Positions 9,270 through 17,881 of a DNA stretch of 64,000 nucleotides are shown in pieces (position 1 is the stretch's first letter; every line of letters begins with the position of its first letter). The DNA comes from Kribbella jiaozuonensis (GTDB taxonomy: Bacteria; Actinomycetota; Actinomycetes; Propionibacteriales; Kribbellaceae). A program made the translations under genes and the position numbers. The notes under the pieces were generated by a model. That model had not been told where the DNA came from. It ran no database searches and saw only the letters and a program-made list of their open reading frames with translations. Location: NCBI RefSeq assembly GCF_005233875.1, contig NZ_SZPZ01000001.1:248001-312000 (forward strand), written 5' to 3'.

Positions 9270-9359
9270 GCACCGGGCAGCGCGACGGGCTCGATCCGGG
9301 GCGTCTGCGAGGAGTTTTGGGGCATCCAGTCCGATCGCGACCAGGAAGGCCCGACTCCC

Positions 9360-10601
9360 ATGTTGAACACGGAACTGACTCCCCGCCACACACTGTCCCG
9401 CCGCACCGGCTATGCCGTGGCAGCGACGCTGATCGGTGTCGCCCTGTTCGCGTCCGGTGTGCCGTCGGCGCTCTACGGCACCTACCAGCAGCTGTGGGGC
9501 TTCTCGCCGCTGGTCCTGACCCTCGTCTACGCGACGTACGCCTTCGGTGTACTCACGACGCTGGTCCTCGCCGGCCGCCTGTCCGACGCCGCCGGCCGAC
9601 GACCGGTCCTGCTCGGAGCGCTCATCGGACTGATGGCCGCGACCGTGCTCTTCGTCCTCGCCGATTCGGTGACCTGGCTGTTCGTCGCCCGCGCCCTCCA
9701 AGGCCTGACGACCGGCGCCCTGATCAGCACTGCCAGCGCTGCGTTGCTCGAGCTTCATCGAACCCGCGACGCCCGGGCCGTCAGTCTCGCGAACGGCGTC
9801 GCCAGCACGGTCGGCACCGGCCTCGGCGTCCTCGTCTCGGGAGCGCTGGTCGAGTTGCTGCCCGCGGCCCGGATCACGCCGTACGTCGTCCTCTTCGCGC
9901 TGCTCGCGATCGGGTTCGTGGCGGTCTGGCGGATGCCTGAGCCGGTCGCGACGCGCTCCCGTCCGCGGCTGACCCCGCAACTCCCGCGCGTGCCGGCGGC
10001 GATCCGCAGTCCGTTCGTGCTGGCGGCTCTCGGCGCAGTCTCCTCCTGGTCGATCGCCGGACTGTTCCTCTCCCTCGGTTCGCACCTGTCCGCTGAGCTC
10101 TTCCACACCACCAACCACCTGGCCGCAGGCGTCGGCATCTTCGCCCTCACCGGCTCGGCCGCCGTTGCGCAGCTCATCTTCCGTCGTACGGCGCCCTGGT
10201 CCGGCGCGGCCTTCGGATCGCTTGCTCTCGCGATCGGGATGGCACTGCTGGTCGTCGCCGCGGCCACCGACTCGGCGATCTGGTACCTCGCCGGCACAGT
10301 CATCGGCGGGAGCGGATTCGGCGTCGCGTTCCTCGGCGGACTGCGCGCCCTGACGGCCGTCATCCCCGCGGAGCACCGTGCGGCCGTCATGTCTGCCTTC
10401 TACATCGTCGCGTACGCCGCGATCTCGCTACCCGCCATCGCCGGCGGCACCGTCGCAGGCTTCGTCGGAGTACGCCCGACCTTCGAGATCTTCGGAAGTG
10501 CAGCTGCGATCGTCGCCCTCATCGTCGCCTACCTGGCCACCCGCACCCGTCCCCAGCCTTCGCACCAGCCCGTTCCCCACGCGGCACCTGCAACCTGCTG
10601 A
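9360..10601 (+). CDS. MFS transporter (drug:H+ antiporter-like)
   Basis: 413 residues, about 12 membrane helices. The start at ATG 9360 is preceded by AGGA. The loop AGRLSDAAGRRPVLLG between helices 2 and 3 is the MFS motif A, and SALYGTYQQLWGFSPLVLTLVYATYAFG is a typical first helix pair. Likely a proton-driven exporter; the substrate is unknown. Placed after the LuxR-type regulator and convergent with the anti-sigma-like gene 3 bp away. Confidence 0.85.
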   Translation: MLNTELTPRHTLSRRTGYAVAATLIGVALFASGVPSALYGTYQQLWGFSPLVLTLVYATYAFGVLTTLVLAGRLSDAAGRRPVLLGALIGLMAATVLFVLADSVTWLFVARALQGLTTGALISTASAALLELHRTRDARAVSLANGVASTVGTGLGVLVSGALVELLPAARITPYVVLFALLAIGFVAVWRMPEPVATRSRPRLTPQLPRVPAAIRSPFVLAALGAVSSWSIAGLFLSLGSHLSAELFHTTNHLAAGVGIFALTGSAAVAQLIFRRTAPWSGAAFGSLALAIGMALLVVAAATDSAIWYLAGTVIGGSGFGVAFLGGLRALTAVIPAEHRAAVMSAFYIVAYAAISLPAIAGGTVAGFVGVRPTFEIFGSAAAIVALIVAYLATRTRPQPSHQPVPHAAPATC

Positions 10602-10604
10602 CAA

Positions 10605-11162
10605 CTATCGGGCGGCGCTGATGCCGCCGACCATCCAGATGTCTCCCCTGGTTGCGCAGTCTCGTCCCGTCCAGGTGTCCATGAAGTGGTCGGCACCTCC
10701 GCCGCCGATGGTGAGGAGCGTGCCGGATCGCGCGACGACCTTGTTGGTGCCGTCGAGGATCTCGAAGGACTTCGAGTCTCCGCGGACGGTGTAATCGCGA
10801 GGCCAGACGAGAGTCACGTCGGATTGACCTGCCCGTACGCAACCGTTCGCGTCGGCGGTCAGCGTGGTCTGCAGCGCCGCCTCCATCCCGCTGGGGCCGT
10901 CGAAATCAGACTGAACGAGCCGAGGCGGGACAGTCGAATGCTTGGCTGCTGGCGGCGACTGTTCGCCGCCGGTGTTAACGGCCCAGGTGGTCCCTGCGAT
11001 GACCACGGCCGCAGTAAGAGCCGCACCTCCGATCGCCAGCCGTCGGCTGCGGGTGCGACGGTGGCGGATGCGGGTGGCGACCGCGTCTTCGGCGAGGTCG
11101 ACGGCGTTGCTGCCCTCGGCGGCGGTGGCTCGGAGCAGGTCTCGCAGGTCGTTGGTGGTCAT
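10605..11162 (-). CDS. Putative anti-sigma factor or sigma-linked membrane protein
   Basis: 185 residues with a single membrane helix (about 42-63), a ~40-residue basic cytoplasmic N-terminus (RIRHRRTRSRR) and an extracellular C-terminal domain with two cysteines (NGCVRAG, GRDCATRG). Its start overlaps the stop of the sigma factor gene by 4 bp, so the two are co-translated. Actinobacterial SigE-family sigma genes are often followed by such single-pass proteins; no zinc-binding HxxxCxxC anti-sigma motif is visible, so the role is inferred from context. Confidence 0.6.
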   Translation of the reverse strand: MTTNDLRDLLRATAAEGSNAVDLAEDAVATRIRHRRTRSRRLAIGGAALTAAVVIAGTTWAVNTGGEQSPPAAKHSTVPPRLVQSDFDGPSGMEAALQTTLTADANGCVRAGQSDVTLVWPRDYTVRGDSKSFEILDGTNKVVARSGTLLTIGGGGADHFMDTWTGRDCATRGDIWMVGGISAAR

Positions 11163-11659
11163 TGGGTGCTCTCCTCGGTGACGCCGAGCTGCGTAGCGAG
11201 CTTTGTCCTGGCGTCGGCCAGGTGGCGTTTGACGGTGCCTTCGGCGCAGTCGAGCTCATCCGCGATCTCGGTGATCGTCAGGTCTTCGTAGTAGCGCAGG
11301 ACGACGCACGCGCGCTGCTTCGGGGACAGGGCCGCGAGCGCCTGCCGGACCTCGTCTGCGACCGCGAGTTGGTCGTCGTCATGGTGCGGTACGTCGACCA
11401 GCAGGTGGCGGGTCGCGTTCCATCGCTTGAGTCGGCGGCGGCTGTCGATGTACTGGTTGAGCATCGCGCGGCGGACATAGGCCTCGAGCTCGTTGACGTC
11501 CGCACCGATCCGCCGCCGACTGAACACCCGCGTGAGCGCTTCCTGCACCAGATCACTCGCTGTCGTCGCGTCACCGGTCAGCAGGTAGGCGTAGCTCCGG
11601 AGCGCGCCACCCCGCGAAGCCAGCAACGCCCGAAACACAGGCTCCCAGTCCGCCACCAC
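11159..11659 (-). CDS. SigE-family ECF RNA polymerase sigma factor
   Basis: About 166 residues. Region 2 is RGGALRSYAYLLTGDATTAS followed by DLVQEALTRVF; region 4 is LSPKQRACVVLRYYEDLTIT followed by EIADELDCAEGTVKRHLADA. The frame continues upstream to 11722, but GTG 11659 (or the next GTG, 11656) has a ribosome site (GAGAGGGG), giving the length usual for the family. It should direct core polymerase to a small regulon, commonly including its own operon. The overlap with the membrane protein gene supports a sigma/anti-sigma pair. Confidence 0.87.
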   Translation of the reverse strand: MVADWEPVFRALLASRGGALRSYAYLLTGDATTASDLVQEALTRVFSRRRIGADVNELEAYVRRAMLNQYIDSRRRLKRWNATRHLLVDVPHHDDDQLAVADEVRQALAALSPKQRACVVLRYYEDLTITEIADELDCAEGTVKRHLADARTKLATQLGVTEESTQ

Positions 11660-11901
11660 GCCACCCCTCTCACCCCCAAGGACGAACAACAGGCCCATCA
11701 CGTTGGGGTGCCCCCACAACAATTCTCAGACAGACCTTGGCTGAGACCGGGCGAACCATCGCAGTTCTCGGGGTGACATGCGTGGATCGCGCGTCGGCTG
11801 ATCCTCACCATGGGTGTGGTCGCGCGCGGGGCTGCTCCTGTACGCGGGCTGCTCCTGCGTGCGGGGCGGCTGTCTGGCGGGTCAGATTGTCGTTCTGCAA
11901 G

Positions 11902-11907
11902 TACTCT
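11902..11907 (+). promoter_or_regulatory. -10 box for a probable leaderless ricT transcript
   Basis: TACTCT ends 6 nt before GTG 11914, so transcription should begin at or next to the start codon. No ribosome site is seen between them. The same geometry recurs at several genes in the window. Confidence 0.5.
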
Positions 11908-11913
11908 GACGGC

Positions 11914-12963
11914 GTGGGTATGGTGATGGCGGTGTCGTTCGAGCGGTACGGGCGGCTTTATTACCTGGACCCGGGTGAGTTTCGGCCCCGGGTGGGGGAC
12001 AAGGTGCTCGTGCCTACTGACGACGGGCCTGAGGTGGCTGAGTGCGTGTGGGCGCCGCAGTACGTCACCGAGGAGGTTGGTGGGCTGCCGCTGTGTGAGG
12101 GCATCGCGACCACGAAGGACCTGGATCGGGACGAGCAGAACCGGCAGCGGCGGGCCGATGCGCGGGTGATTGCCAAGCGGACGATCCGGCAGCACGGGTT
12201 GCCGATGAAGGTGGTCGGGATCGATTTCGTCGACCGGCGGCCGGATGTCGACCAGTTGGTGATCGTGTACTTCTCGGCGCCGCACCGGGTGGACTTCCGC
12301 GAGCTCGTGCGGGATCTGGCCCGGGCGCTCCGGGCGCGGATCGAGCTGCGGCAGGTCGGCGCCCGGGACGAGGCGCGGTTGCAGGGTGGGATCGGGCCGT
12401 GCGGGCGGGACCTGTGTTGCGCGACGTTCCTGAAGGACTTCGAGCCGGTCAGCGTGCGGATGGCGAAGGACCAGGACCTCCCGCTGAACCCGCTGAAGAT
12501 CTCCGGCGCGTGCGGTCGGCTGATGTGCTGTCTGAAGTACGAGCACCCGCTCTACCAGGAGTTCAACGCGAAGGCGCCGGCTCTCGGGAGCGCGGTGGAG
12601 ACCCCCGCGGGTGATGGAGTGGTGGTCGGGCACAACGTGCCGAGCGACACCGTGGTCGTCCGGCTGGCGGCCTCGGGCCGGCGCTGCGCCTGCAGTCGCG
12701 CGGACGTGTGCTCGCCGCGGCAGCAGTACGAGGCATCCGGTACGACGACCCCGGACGCGGTACCAGTCGCACCAGCCGGTCCGCCGGACGCAGCACCAGC
12801 CGGTACGCCGGACACTGCACCAGCCGCGGACGTCGTACCAGCAGCAGACGTCACAGACGCCGTACCCGAAGAGACGACCGAGACCCGCGAGGAGCGGCGG
12901 GTCCGGAAACCGCGCCGGCGCCGCCGCCTGCACCATGACGACGAGGGAGAAACCGGGCAGTGA
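11914..12963 (+). CDS. ricT: PSP1-domain protein, RicT homologue
   Basis: 349 residues from GTG 11914 (ATG 11920 and 11926 are in-frame alternatives). The PSP1 domain shows VSFERYGRLYYLDPG at the N-terminus and the two hallmark cysteine clusters GPCGRDLCCATFL and GACGRLMCCLKYE. In Bacillus, RicT (YaaT) joins RicA and RicF in an iron-sulfur complex affecting RNase Y and phosphorelay. The final ~90 residues are a Pro/Ala/Thr-rich tail ending in a basic KPRRRRR-type stretch, an addition seen in actinobacterial versions. Its stop overlaps the next gene by 4 bp (GTGA). Confidence 0.88.
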   Translation: MGMVMAVSFERYGRLYYLDPGEFRPRVGDKVLVPTDDGPEVAECVWAPQYVTEEVGGLPLCEGIATTKDLDRDEQNRQRRADARVIAKRTIRQHGLPMKVVGIDFVDRRPDVDQLVIVYFSAPHRVDFRELVRDLARALRARIELRQVGARDEARLQGGIGPCGRDLCCATFLKDFEPVSVRMAKDQDLPLNPLKISGACGRLMCCLKYEHPLYQEFNAKAPALGSAVETPAGDGVVVGHNVPSDTVVVRLAASGRRCACSRADVCSPRQQYEASGTTTPDAVPVAPAGPPDAAPAGTPDTAPAADVVPAADVTDAVPEETTETREERRVRKPRRRRRLHHDDEGETGQ

Positions 12964-14501
12964 GATTCCGCAGGTCGACCGTGTTGGTGGCAGCTCTTGC
13001 GGTCCTGGCGAGCGGATGTGGGGTGGCCAGTCGCGCCCAGAACGCGGGCAGCGGTACCGAGGTGCCCGGCATCGGCAGCAACCCGCCGAGCGCACCGGTA
13101 GGCCCGATCCCCGCCGGGCTGGAGAAGTTCTACCAGCAGAAGCCGGACTGGGAACGCTGCGGCTCCAACCAGCAGTGCGCGACGATCCTGGTTCCGCTGG
13201 ACTACAGCCAACCGGCCGGTCAGACGATCGAGCTGCGCGCGCGGAAGGTGCTGGCCCGGGACCGCGGCGGCCGGCTCGGTTCGCTGTTCATCAACCCGGG
13301 CGGTCCGGGCGCCTCGGGGCAGGACTTCGCCGCGCAAGCGCCGCTGCTGTTCGGCTCGTCGCTGCTGCGGAAGTTCGACATCATCGGATGGGACCCGCGC
13401 GGTGTCGGCGAGTCCACGCCGGTGAAGTGCCTGGACACCGAGCAGCTGGACACGATGATCGCCGCCGACGGCAGCCCGGACAACGCGGCCGAGATCAACG
13501 ACCTGGACAAAGAGGCGAAGACCTTCGCTGCCGGCTGCGAGCAGCGTTCCGGTCGCCTGCTGCCGCATCTGTCGACCAAGGACGCGGCGCGCGACATCGA
13601 CGTACTGCGCGGCATCGTCGGCGACCCGCAGCTCTACTACATGGGCATGTCGTACGGCACGTACCTGGGAGCGACGTACGCCGAGCTGTTCCCGAAGAAC
13701 GTCGGCCGGATGGTGCTGGACGGCGCGGTCGACCCGTCGATCACCAACGAGCAGATGGCGATCGCGCAGGCGAAGGGCTTCGACAAGGCGCTGGACGCGT
13801 TCGCGGAGGACTGCGCACAGCGGTCCTGCAAGCTCGGCAGCAGCAAGACCGAGGTGCTCGCGAAGGTCGACCAGCTGATCAAGGACAGCGACGCGAACCC
13901 ACTGCCCGGCGACGGGAACCGCAAGGTCACGCAGGCCCTGGTCGTCCTCGGCCTGATCTACCCGCTGTACCTGAAGGACTTCTGGCCACGCCTCGAGGAC
14001 GCCGTCGCCGACGGGCTCGCCGGGAACGGCGCCCGCCTGCTCGCACTCGCCGACGAGTACACCGATCGTGAGCAGAGCGGGTACGCCGACAACTCCAACG
14101 AGGTCAACATCGCGATCAACTGCCTCGATCACCCCGACTTCACCTCGATCGCGCAGATCGAGGCGAACCTGCCGGCGTACAAGACGGCGTCACCGCGCTT
14201 CGGCGAGTTCCTCGCGTGGTCGTCGGTGTCGTGCGCGAACTGGCCGGTGAAGCCGCAGAACCAGCCGCACAAGATCACGGCGGCCGGCGCGAAGCCGATC
14301 ATGGTGGTCGGTACGACCCGCGACCCGGCCACGCCGTACGAATGGGCGGTCAGTCTCGCGCACCAGCTGGAAAGCGGTGTCCTGGTCACGCGGGACGGCG
14401 ACGGGCACACGGCGTACCTGTCGGGGAACGCCTGTGTGAAGAACGTCGTGGAGAGCTACCTGGTGCAGGGCAACACACCGGCCGCCGACATCAAGTGCTA
14501 G
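12960..14501 (+). CDS. Secreted alpha/beta hydrolase, tripeptidyl-aminopeptidase (TAP) type
   Basis: 513 residues with a lipoprotein-type signal (LAVLASGC, lipobox Cys near residue 20). The alpha/beta-hydrolase parts are clear: oxyanion loop NPGGPGASGQD, nucleophile elbow GMSYGTYLG (Ser), late acidic residue in VVGTTRDPATP and catalytic His in RDGDGHTAYLSG. The C-terminal ~100 residues match the TAP-like domain. Relatives remove N-terminal tripeptides or are mycobacterial Hip1/CaeA-like serine hydrolases. The GTG start overlaps ricT by 4 bp, so it is probably co-transcribed, although no functional link with RicT is known. Confidence 0.85.
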   Translation: MRFRRSTVLVAALAVLASGCGVASRAQNAGSGTEVPGIGSNPPSAPVGPIPAGLEKFYQQKPDWERCGSNQQCATILVPLDYSQPAGQTIELRARKVLARDRGGRLGSLFINPGGPGASGQDFAAQAPLLFGSSLLRKFDIIGWDPRGVGESTPVKCLDTEQLDTMIAADGSPDNAAEINDLDKEAKTFAAGCEQRSGRLLPHLSTKDAARDIDVLRGIVGDPQLYYMGMSYGTYLGATYAELFPKNVGRMVLDGAVDPSITNEQMAIAQAKGFDKALDAFAEDCAQRSCKLGSSKTEVLAKVDQLIKDSDANPLPGDGNRKVTQALVVLGLIYPLYLKDFWPRLEDAVADGLAGNGARLLALADEYTDREQSGYADNSNEVNIAINCLDHPDFTSIAQIEANLPAYKTASPRFGEFLAWSSVSCANWPVKPQNQPHKITAAGAKPIMVVGTTRDPATPYEWAVSLAHQLESGVLVTRDGDGHTAYLSGNACVKNVVESYLVQGNTPAADIKC

Positions 14502-15130
14502 TTGGGCCGGGTGTCGCCGGACGCGACCGGCAGTTTGAGCGTGTCGGTCGCATGCTGGAGTACGGCGCGGAGGCCGGCCTCGTCCTGTGGGCGCCCGCCG
14601 ACGGTGATCTCGACGGCTGAGGTCTTACCGCCGTCGATCGAGATCCAGCGCGACAGGCCCATCCGCGGCCCGCGGGCCTGGTCGGTGTACGTGTAGACCA
14701 GCGTGCCGTTGTCGCGGCTGAGCACCTTCAGGTTGCGCTCGTCGATGCTGTGCTCACGGCCCGCGACCAGCTGGTCCGGGGTCTGCTTGCTGCCTCGCGT
14801 GTCGAACCGGACCTGCCAGACGCCGGTCGGGTCGAGGAACTTCGGCCGGGTGCCGTCCTGGGCGCTCTTCCAGCCGGTCGGGACCTCGGCGGACACCGGG
14901 TCGTCGTCGGTGCCGAAGTTCTGTACGACGTACTGCAGCGCGCCGGGCTGGAGACAACTGGGACAGGCCGGGGTGCTGGGCGGGGCCGAACTCACGATCC
15001 CCACCGAGGTGTTGTTGTCGGTGGCGAACGGATTGCCGCCGTTGATGGCGAGCACCGCGCCGAACACGGCTACGCCGACGGTCATTCCCGCCAGCGTCAT
15101 CAGCAGCGCCTGGTGCCTGGGCGTGAGCAT
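14498..15130 (-). CDS. Single-pass membrane or secreted protein, function unknown
   Basis: 210 residues. One N-terminal helix (about residues 7-28) could be a signal anchor. The rest is a predicted extracellular beta-rich domain with a Cys pair TPACPSC, the segment VPTGWKSAQDGTRPKFLDPTG, and a C-terminal VTVGGRPQDEAGLRAVL. Not assigned to a family. It ends convergently with the peptidase gene, sharing 4 bp of stop codons. Confidence 0.65.
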   Translation of the reverse strand: MLTPRHQALLMTLAGMTVGVAVFGAVLAINGGNPFATDNNTSVGIVSSAPPSTPACPSCLQPGALQYVVQNFGTDDDPVSAEVPTGWKSAQDGTRPKFLDPTGVWQVRFDTRGSKQTPDQLVAGREHSIDERNLKVLSRDNGTLVYTYTDQARGPRMGLSRWISIDGGKTSAVEITVGGRPQDEAGLRAVLQHATDTLKLPVASGDTRPN

Positions 15131-15213
15131 CCCGACCTCGCTTCCCTCTCTCCCGCCCGATTATCGCTGACGAGAGGGGCGTCACCGCAAACCCACGCGT
15201 ACGCTGGCACGTC

Positions 15214-15564
15214 GTGGAGATGTCCGAACCCGCGTTCCTGCAGGCTTTGCAGCGCTACAACGACGGTACGGCGGAGCGCGCCGACTTGAAACTGCTCACC
15301 AAGGAACTGCTGAAAATCCTGGTGGCAAAGGCGCCGGGCCACGCTGTCGAGGTCCGAGTCCCGCCGTACGGCGCTGTGCAATGCATCGAAGGTCCGCGAC
15401 ACACCCGTGGTACGCCGGGCGCGGTGATCGAACTCCCGCCGGAACTGTGGATCGACGTAGCGCTGGGCCGCACCACCTGGGCCGATGCCCGGTTGACCGG
15501 CAAACTCCGCGCCAGCGGCGAGCGCACCGACCTGTCCGGCCTGCTGCCGCTGGTCCGGGCGTGA
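15214..15564 (+). CDS. Sterol-carrier-protein-like (SCP2 fold) small protein
   Basis: 116 residues from GTG 15214 (ATG 15220 is an alternative). TACGCT at 15200-15205 suggests a near-leaderless transcript. The sequence fits the bacterial sterol-carrier family: EVRVPPYGAVQCIEGPRHTRG and IELPPELWIDVALGRTTWAD, where the W-x-x-L/V-x-x-G-x-x-x-W motif is typical of SCP2/MDMPI C-terminal domains. Likely binds a small hydrophobic ligand; the substrate is unknown. Stands alone, convergent with the lectin gene across a strong hairpin. Confidence 0.72.
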   Translation: MEMSEPAFLQALQRYNDGTAERADLKLLTKELLKILVAKAPGHAVEVRVPPYGAVQCIEGPRHTRGTPGAVIELPPELWIDVALGRTTWADARLTGKLRASGERTDLSGLLPLVRA

Positions 15565-15566
15565 AA

Positions 15567-15601
15567 TGAGCCGCGGTGCTCCCCTGCGGCACCGCGGCTC
15601 A
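15567..15601. terminator. Bidirectional terminator hairpin
   Basis: TGAGCCGCGGTGC / GCACCGCGGCTCA, a perfect 13-bp stem with a 9-nt loop between convergent genes ending at 15564 and 15614. Short A and T runs flank it (gAAAt and gTTTc). Confidence 0.8.
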
Positions 15602-15613
15602 CGTTTCATCGGA

Positions 15614-16396
15614 TCAGTGCGCCGAGGTGGACCAAACCGCCGTACGGCCGTACACGATCACCAGGCGACCGTCGTTGTTCATCTGCAGCACGGAGCCCTT
15701 GCGGACGGTCTTGCTGGACCACAGTGCCTTCTTCGCGGCGCTGTAGACGACGAAGTTGCCGTCCTGCTGCATGACCGCGAACGCGCCCTTGCTGACGGTC
15801 TTGGTGGACCAGACCGGGGTCTTGCCGTTCTTCACCATGACCAGGTTGCCGTCGGTCTGCATCTGCAGGCGGTAGACCCGGCTGGGCGAGAAGAGCATGT
15901 CGTAGGGGTTCAGCAGCCGGCCGGAGCCGAGCGTGCCGATCACCATGTGCCGGAACCAGACCGCCTTGTTCCGGACGTTGTAGATCACCAGATTGGAGTC
16001 GTTCTGCACGGCGAGGTACGCGCCGGTGCTGCCGCCGGTGTTGCTGGCCCAGACCGGCGTGCGGCCGGAGATGACGACCAGGTTGCCGTCGCGCTGCATG
16101 ATCAGGCTGGAGGCCTTGCGGTTCGTCATCGAGGCCCACAGCGCGGTGCGGCCCTTGTAGAGGACGGCGTTGCCGTCGGTCTGCATGATCAGCGTGTAGA
16201 TCCCGTTCGGCGAGCGACGGTACTGGCCCGGCTTCAGGTACTCACCGGGCTTGACCACCGCGGACACAGCGGTGGTGCTCGCAGCGGTCGTGCCGGCCGC
16301 CTGTGCGGACGGGGGAACAAGCAGGGTGGCACCCGCGGCAGCGCCCACGGCGAGCGTGGCGAGCAGCCGGGTGCGTGCCGACTTGATCGAGATCAT
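15614..16396 (-). CDS. Secreted D-mannose-binding-lectin (bulb-type) repeat protein
   Basis: 260 residues. ATG 16396 has a ribosome site (GGAGAA, 7 nt) and begins a classic signal peptide ending VPPSAQAAG (cleavage near residue 33). The rest consists of repeats of the bulb-lectin type: LIMQTDGNAVLYKGRTALWAS, LIMQRDGNLVVISG, LAVQNDSNLVIYN, LQMQTDGNLVMVKN, FAVMQQDGNFVVYS. The QxDxNxVxY core binds mannose in plant lectins. Two B-lectin units of three repeats are plausible. Likely an extracellular glycan-binding protein of unknown ligand. Confidence 0.85.
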   Translation of the reverse strand: MISIKSARTRLLATLAVGAAAGATLLVPPSAQAAGTTAASTTAVSAVVKPGEYLKPGQYRRSPNGIYTLIMQTDGNAVLYKGRTALWASMTNRKASSLIMQRDGNLVVISGRTPVWASNTGGSTGAYLAVQNDSNLVIYNVRNKAVWFRHMVIGTLGSGRLLNPYDMLFSPSRVYRLQMQTDGNLVMVKNGKTPVWSTKTVSKGAFAVMQQDGNFVVYSAAKKALWSSKTVRKGSVLQMNNDGRLVIVYGRTAVWSTSAH

Positions 16397-16581
16397 CCGG
16401 TTCTTCTCCGTTTCCCGAGAACCGGCCGGGCCTTCCCGGCCGGTGAGATTGACGCCCTGGGCAACCAATCGGTGCCACGCTAGGGCGCTCGGAGGGTCTC
16501 GACCGGACGTTTCGACGGTGCTCGAAAGGGTGGCCGGAAATCAGGTTCATCCCTGCCGGTAGGACCTGTCACTATGTTCCG

Positions 16582-17868
16582 GTGGCAGCAAGTCTCCGCA
16601 CGCGACTGGCCCGGTTGCGCGTCGATCTGACCCCGTGGCGTGGTTCCCGTGACTTCCGCATCCTGCTGGTCTCCGGATCGGTCTTCTTCCTCGGCGGCAT
16701 GGTCGGGTACGTCGCTCTGCCGTACCAGCTGTACCAACTGACCGGATCGAACTTCGCCGTCGGCGCGATGGGCCTGGTGACGATCGCACCACTCGTCGTG
16801 TTCGGCCTGTACGGCGGTGCGCTGGCCGACCACGTGGAACGCCGGACGCTGCTCGTCAGCACCGGGATTGCCCAGGTCGTGATCTCCGCGCTGATGGTCA
16901 CCAACACCCTGCTCGCGCACCCGCAGATCTGGCTGATCTACGTCTGCGGCGCGCTGAACGCCGTCGCCTCCTCGCTCCAGCGGCCGTCGCGTGAGGCGCT
17001 GCTGCCGCGCGTGGTCCGCCACCAGGAGATCCCGGCGGCGGTCGCGCTGAGCTCCCTGACCTCGCAGGTCGGCCAGCTCGCCGGCCCGGCGCTGGGCGGC
17101 GTCCTGGTCGGTTCTGTGGGCGTGACCTGGGCGTTTGCGGTGGAGCTGACCGGGATCGTGTTCGCGACGCTGCTCTACACCCGGCTCGGCTCGTACAAGG
17201 CGGGCGACCACACCACCGCGCCGAGTCTGCGCGCGATCGGCAGCGGGATCATGTACGCGTACCGCCGCAAGGACCTGCTGGCGACGTACGTGGTGGACAT
17301 GGTCGGGATGTTCCTGGCGATGCCGATCGTGCTCTTCCCGGCGTTCGCCACGGATGTCCTCAAGGAGCCGAAACTGCTCGGTCTCCTCTACAGCGCCGAG
17401 GCGATCGGGGCGATGTGCGCGAGCCTGACCAGCGGCTGGGCGAAACACGTCCATCACCAGGGCCGGGCGGTGGTGCTGGCCACGATCGGCTGGGGTGCCT
17501 CGGTCGGGATCGCCGGGCTGGCGCCGAACATCTGGTTCGCGATCGGGTTCTTCGCCCTGGCCGGAGCTGCCGACATGGTGTCGGTGCTGTTCCGCTCGGT
17601 GATCTGGAACCAGACGATCCCCGACGAGATGCGCGGCCGGCTGGCCGGGATCGAGATGCTCGGGTACTCGCTCGGACCGCTCGGCGGTCAGGCCCGCTCC
17701 GGTCTCGTCGCCGACCTGACCAGCGTCCGTACGGCGATCGTCAGCGGCGGCGCGCTGTGCGTCGTCGGCGTGGTCGGCGCCGCTGCCTGGCTGCGCGAGT
17801 TCTGGCGGTACGACGCGCGTACCGACGAACACGCCGTACGCGAAAGGGACCTCCGCGCGGCCCGTTAG
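16582..17868 (+). CDS. MFS transporter (EntS/MFS_3-like exporter)
   Basis: 428 residues with about 12 membrane helices. Starts at GTG 16582; a CACTAT box 6 nt upstream hints at a leaderless transcript. The N-terminal segment RGSRDFRILLVSGSVFFLGG and the motif-A loop GALADHVERRTLLVST match the enterobactin-exporter-like MFS group; the cytoplasmic QRPSREALLPRVV loop is also typical. A drug or siderophore exporter is likely, but no siderophore genes lie nearby. A lipoprotein gene follows 13 bp later in the same direction. Confidence 0.85.
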   Translation: MAASLRTRLARLRVDLTPWRGSRDFRILLVSGSVFFLGGMVGYVALPYQLYQLTGSNFAVGAMGLVTIAPLVVFGLYGGALADHVERRTLLVSTGIAQVVISALMVTNTLLAHPQIWLIYVCGALNAVASSLQRPSREALLPRVVRHQEIPAAVALSSLTSQVGQLAGPALGGVLVGSVGVTWAFAVELTGIVFATLLYTRLGSYKAGDHTTAPSLRAIGSGIMYAYRRKDLLATYVVDMVGMFLAMPIVLFPAFATDVLKEPKLLGLLYSAEAIGAMCASLTSGWAKHVHHQGRAVVLATIGWGASVGIAGLAPNIWFAIGFFALAGAADMVSVLFRSVIWNQTIPDEMRGRLAGIEMLGYSLGPLGGQARSGLVADLTSVRTAIVSGGALCVVGVVGAAAWLREFWRYDARTDEHAVRERDLRAAR

Positions 17869-17881
17869 TCTTCAAGACATC

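Noticed and set aside
16480..17832. 450-codon reverse frame opposite the EntS-like MFS gene
   Set aside because: Shadow of a membrane-protein gene; composition dominated by Arg, Asp, His, Gln with no recognisable domain.
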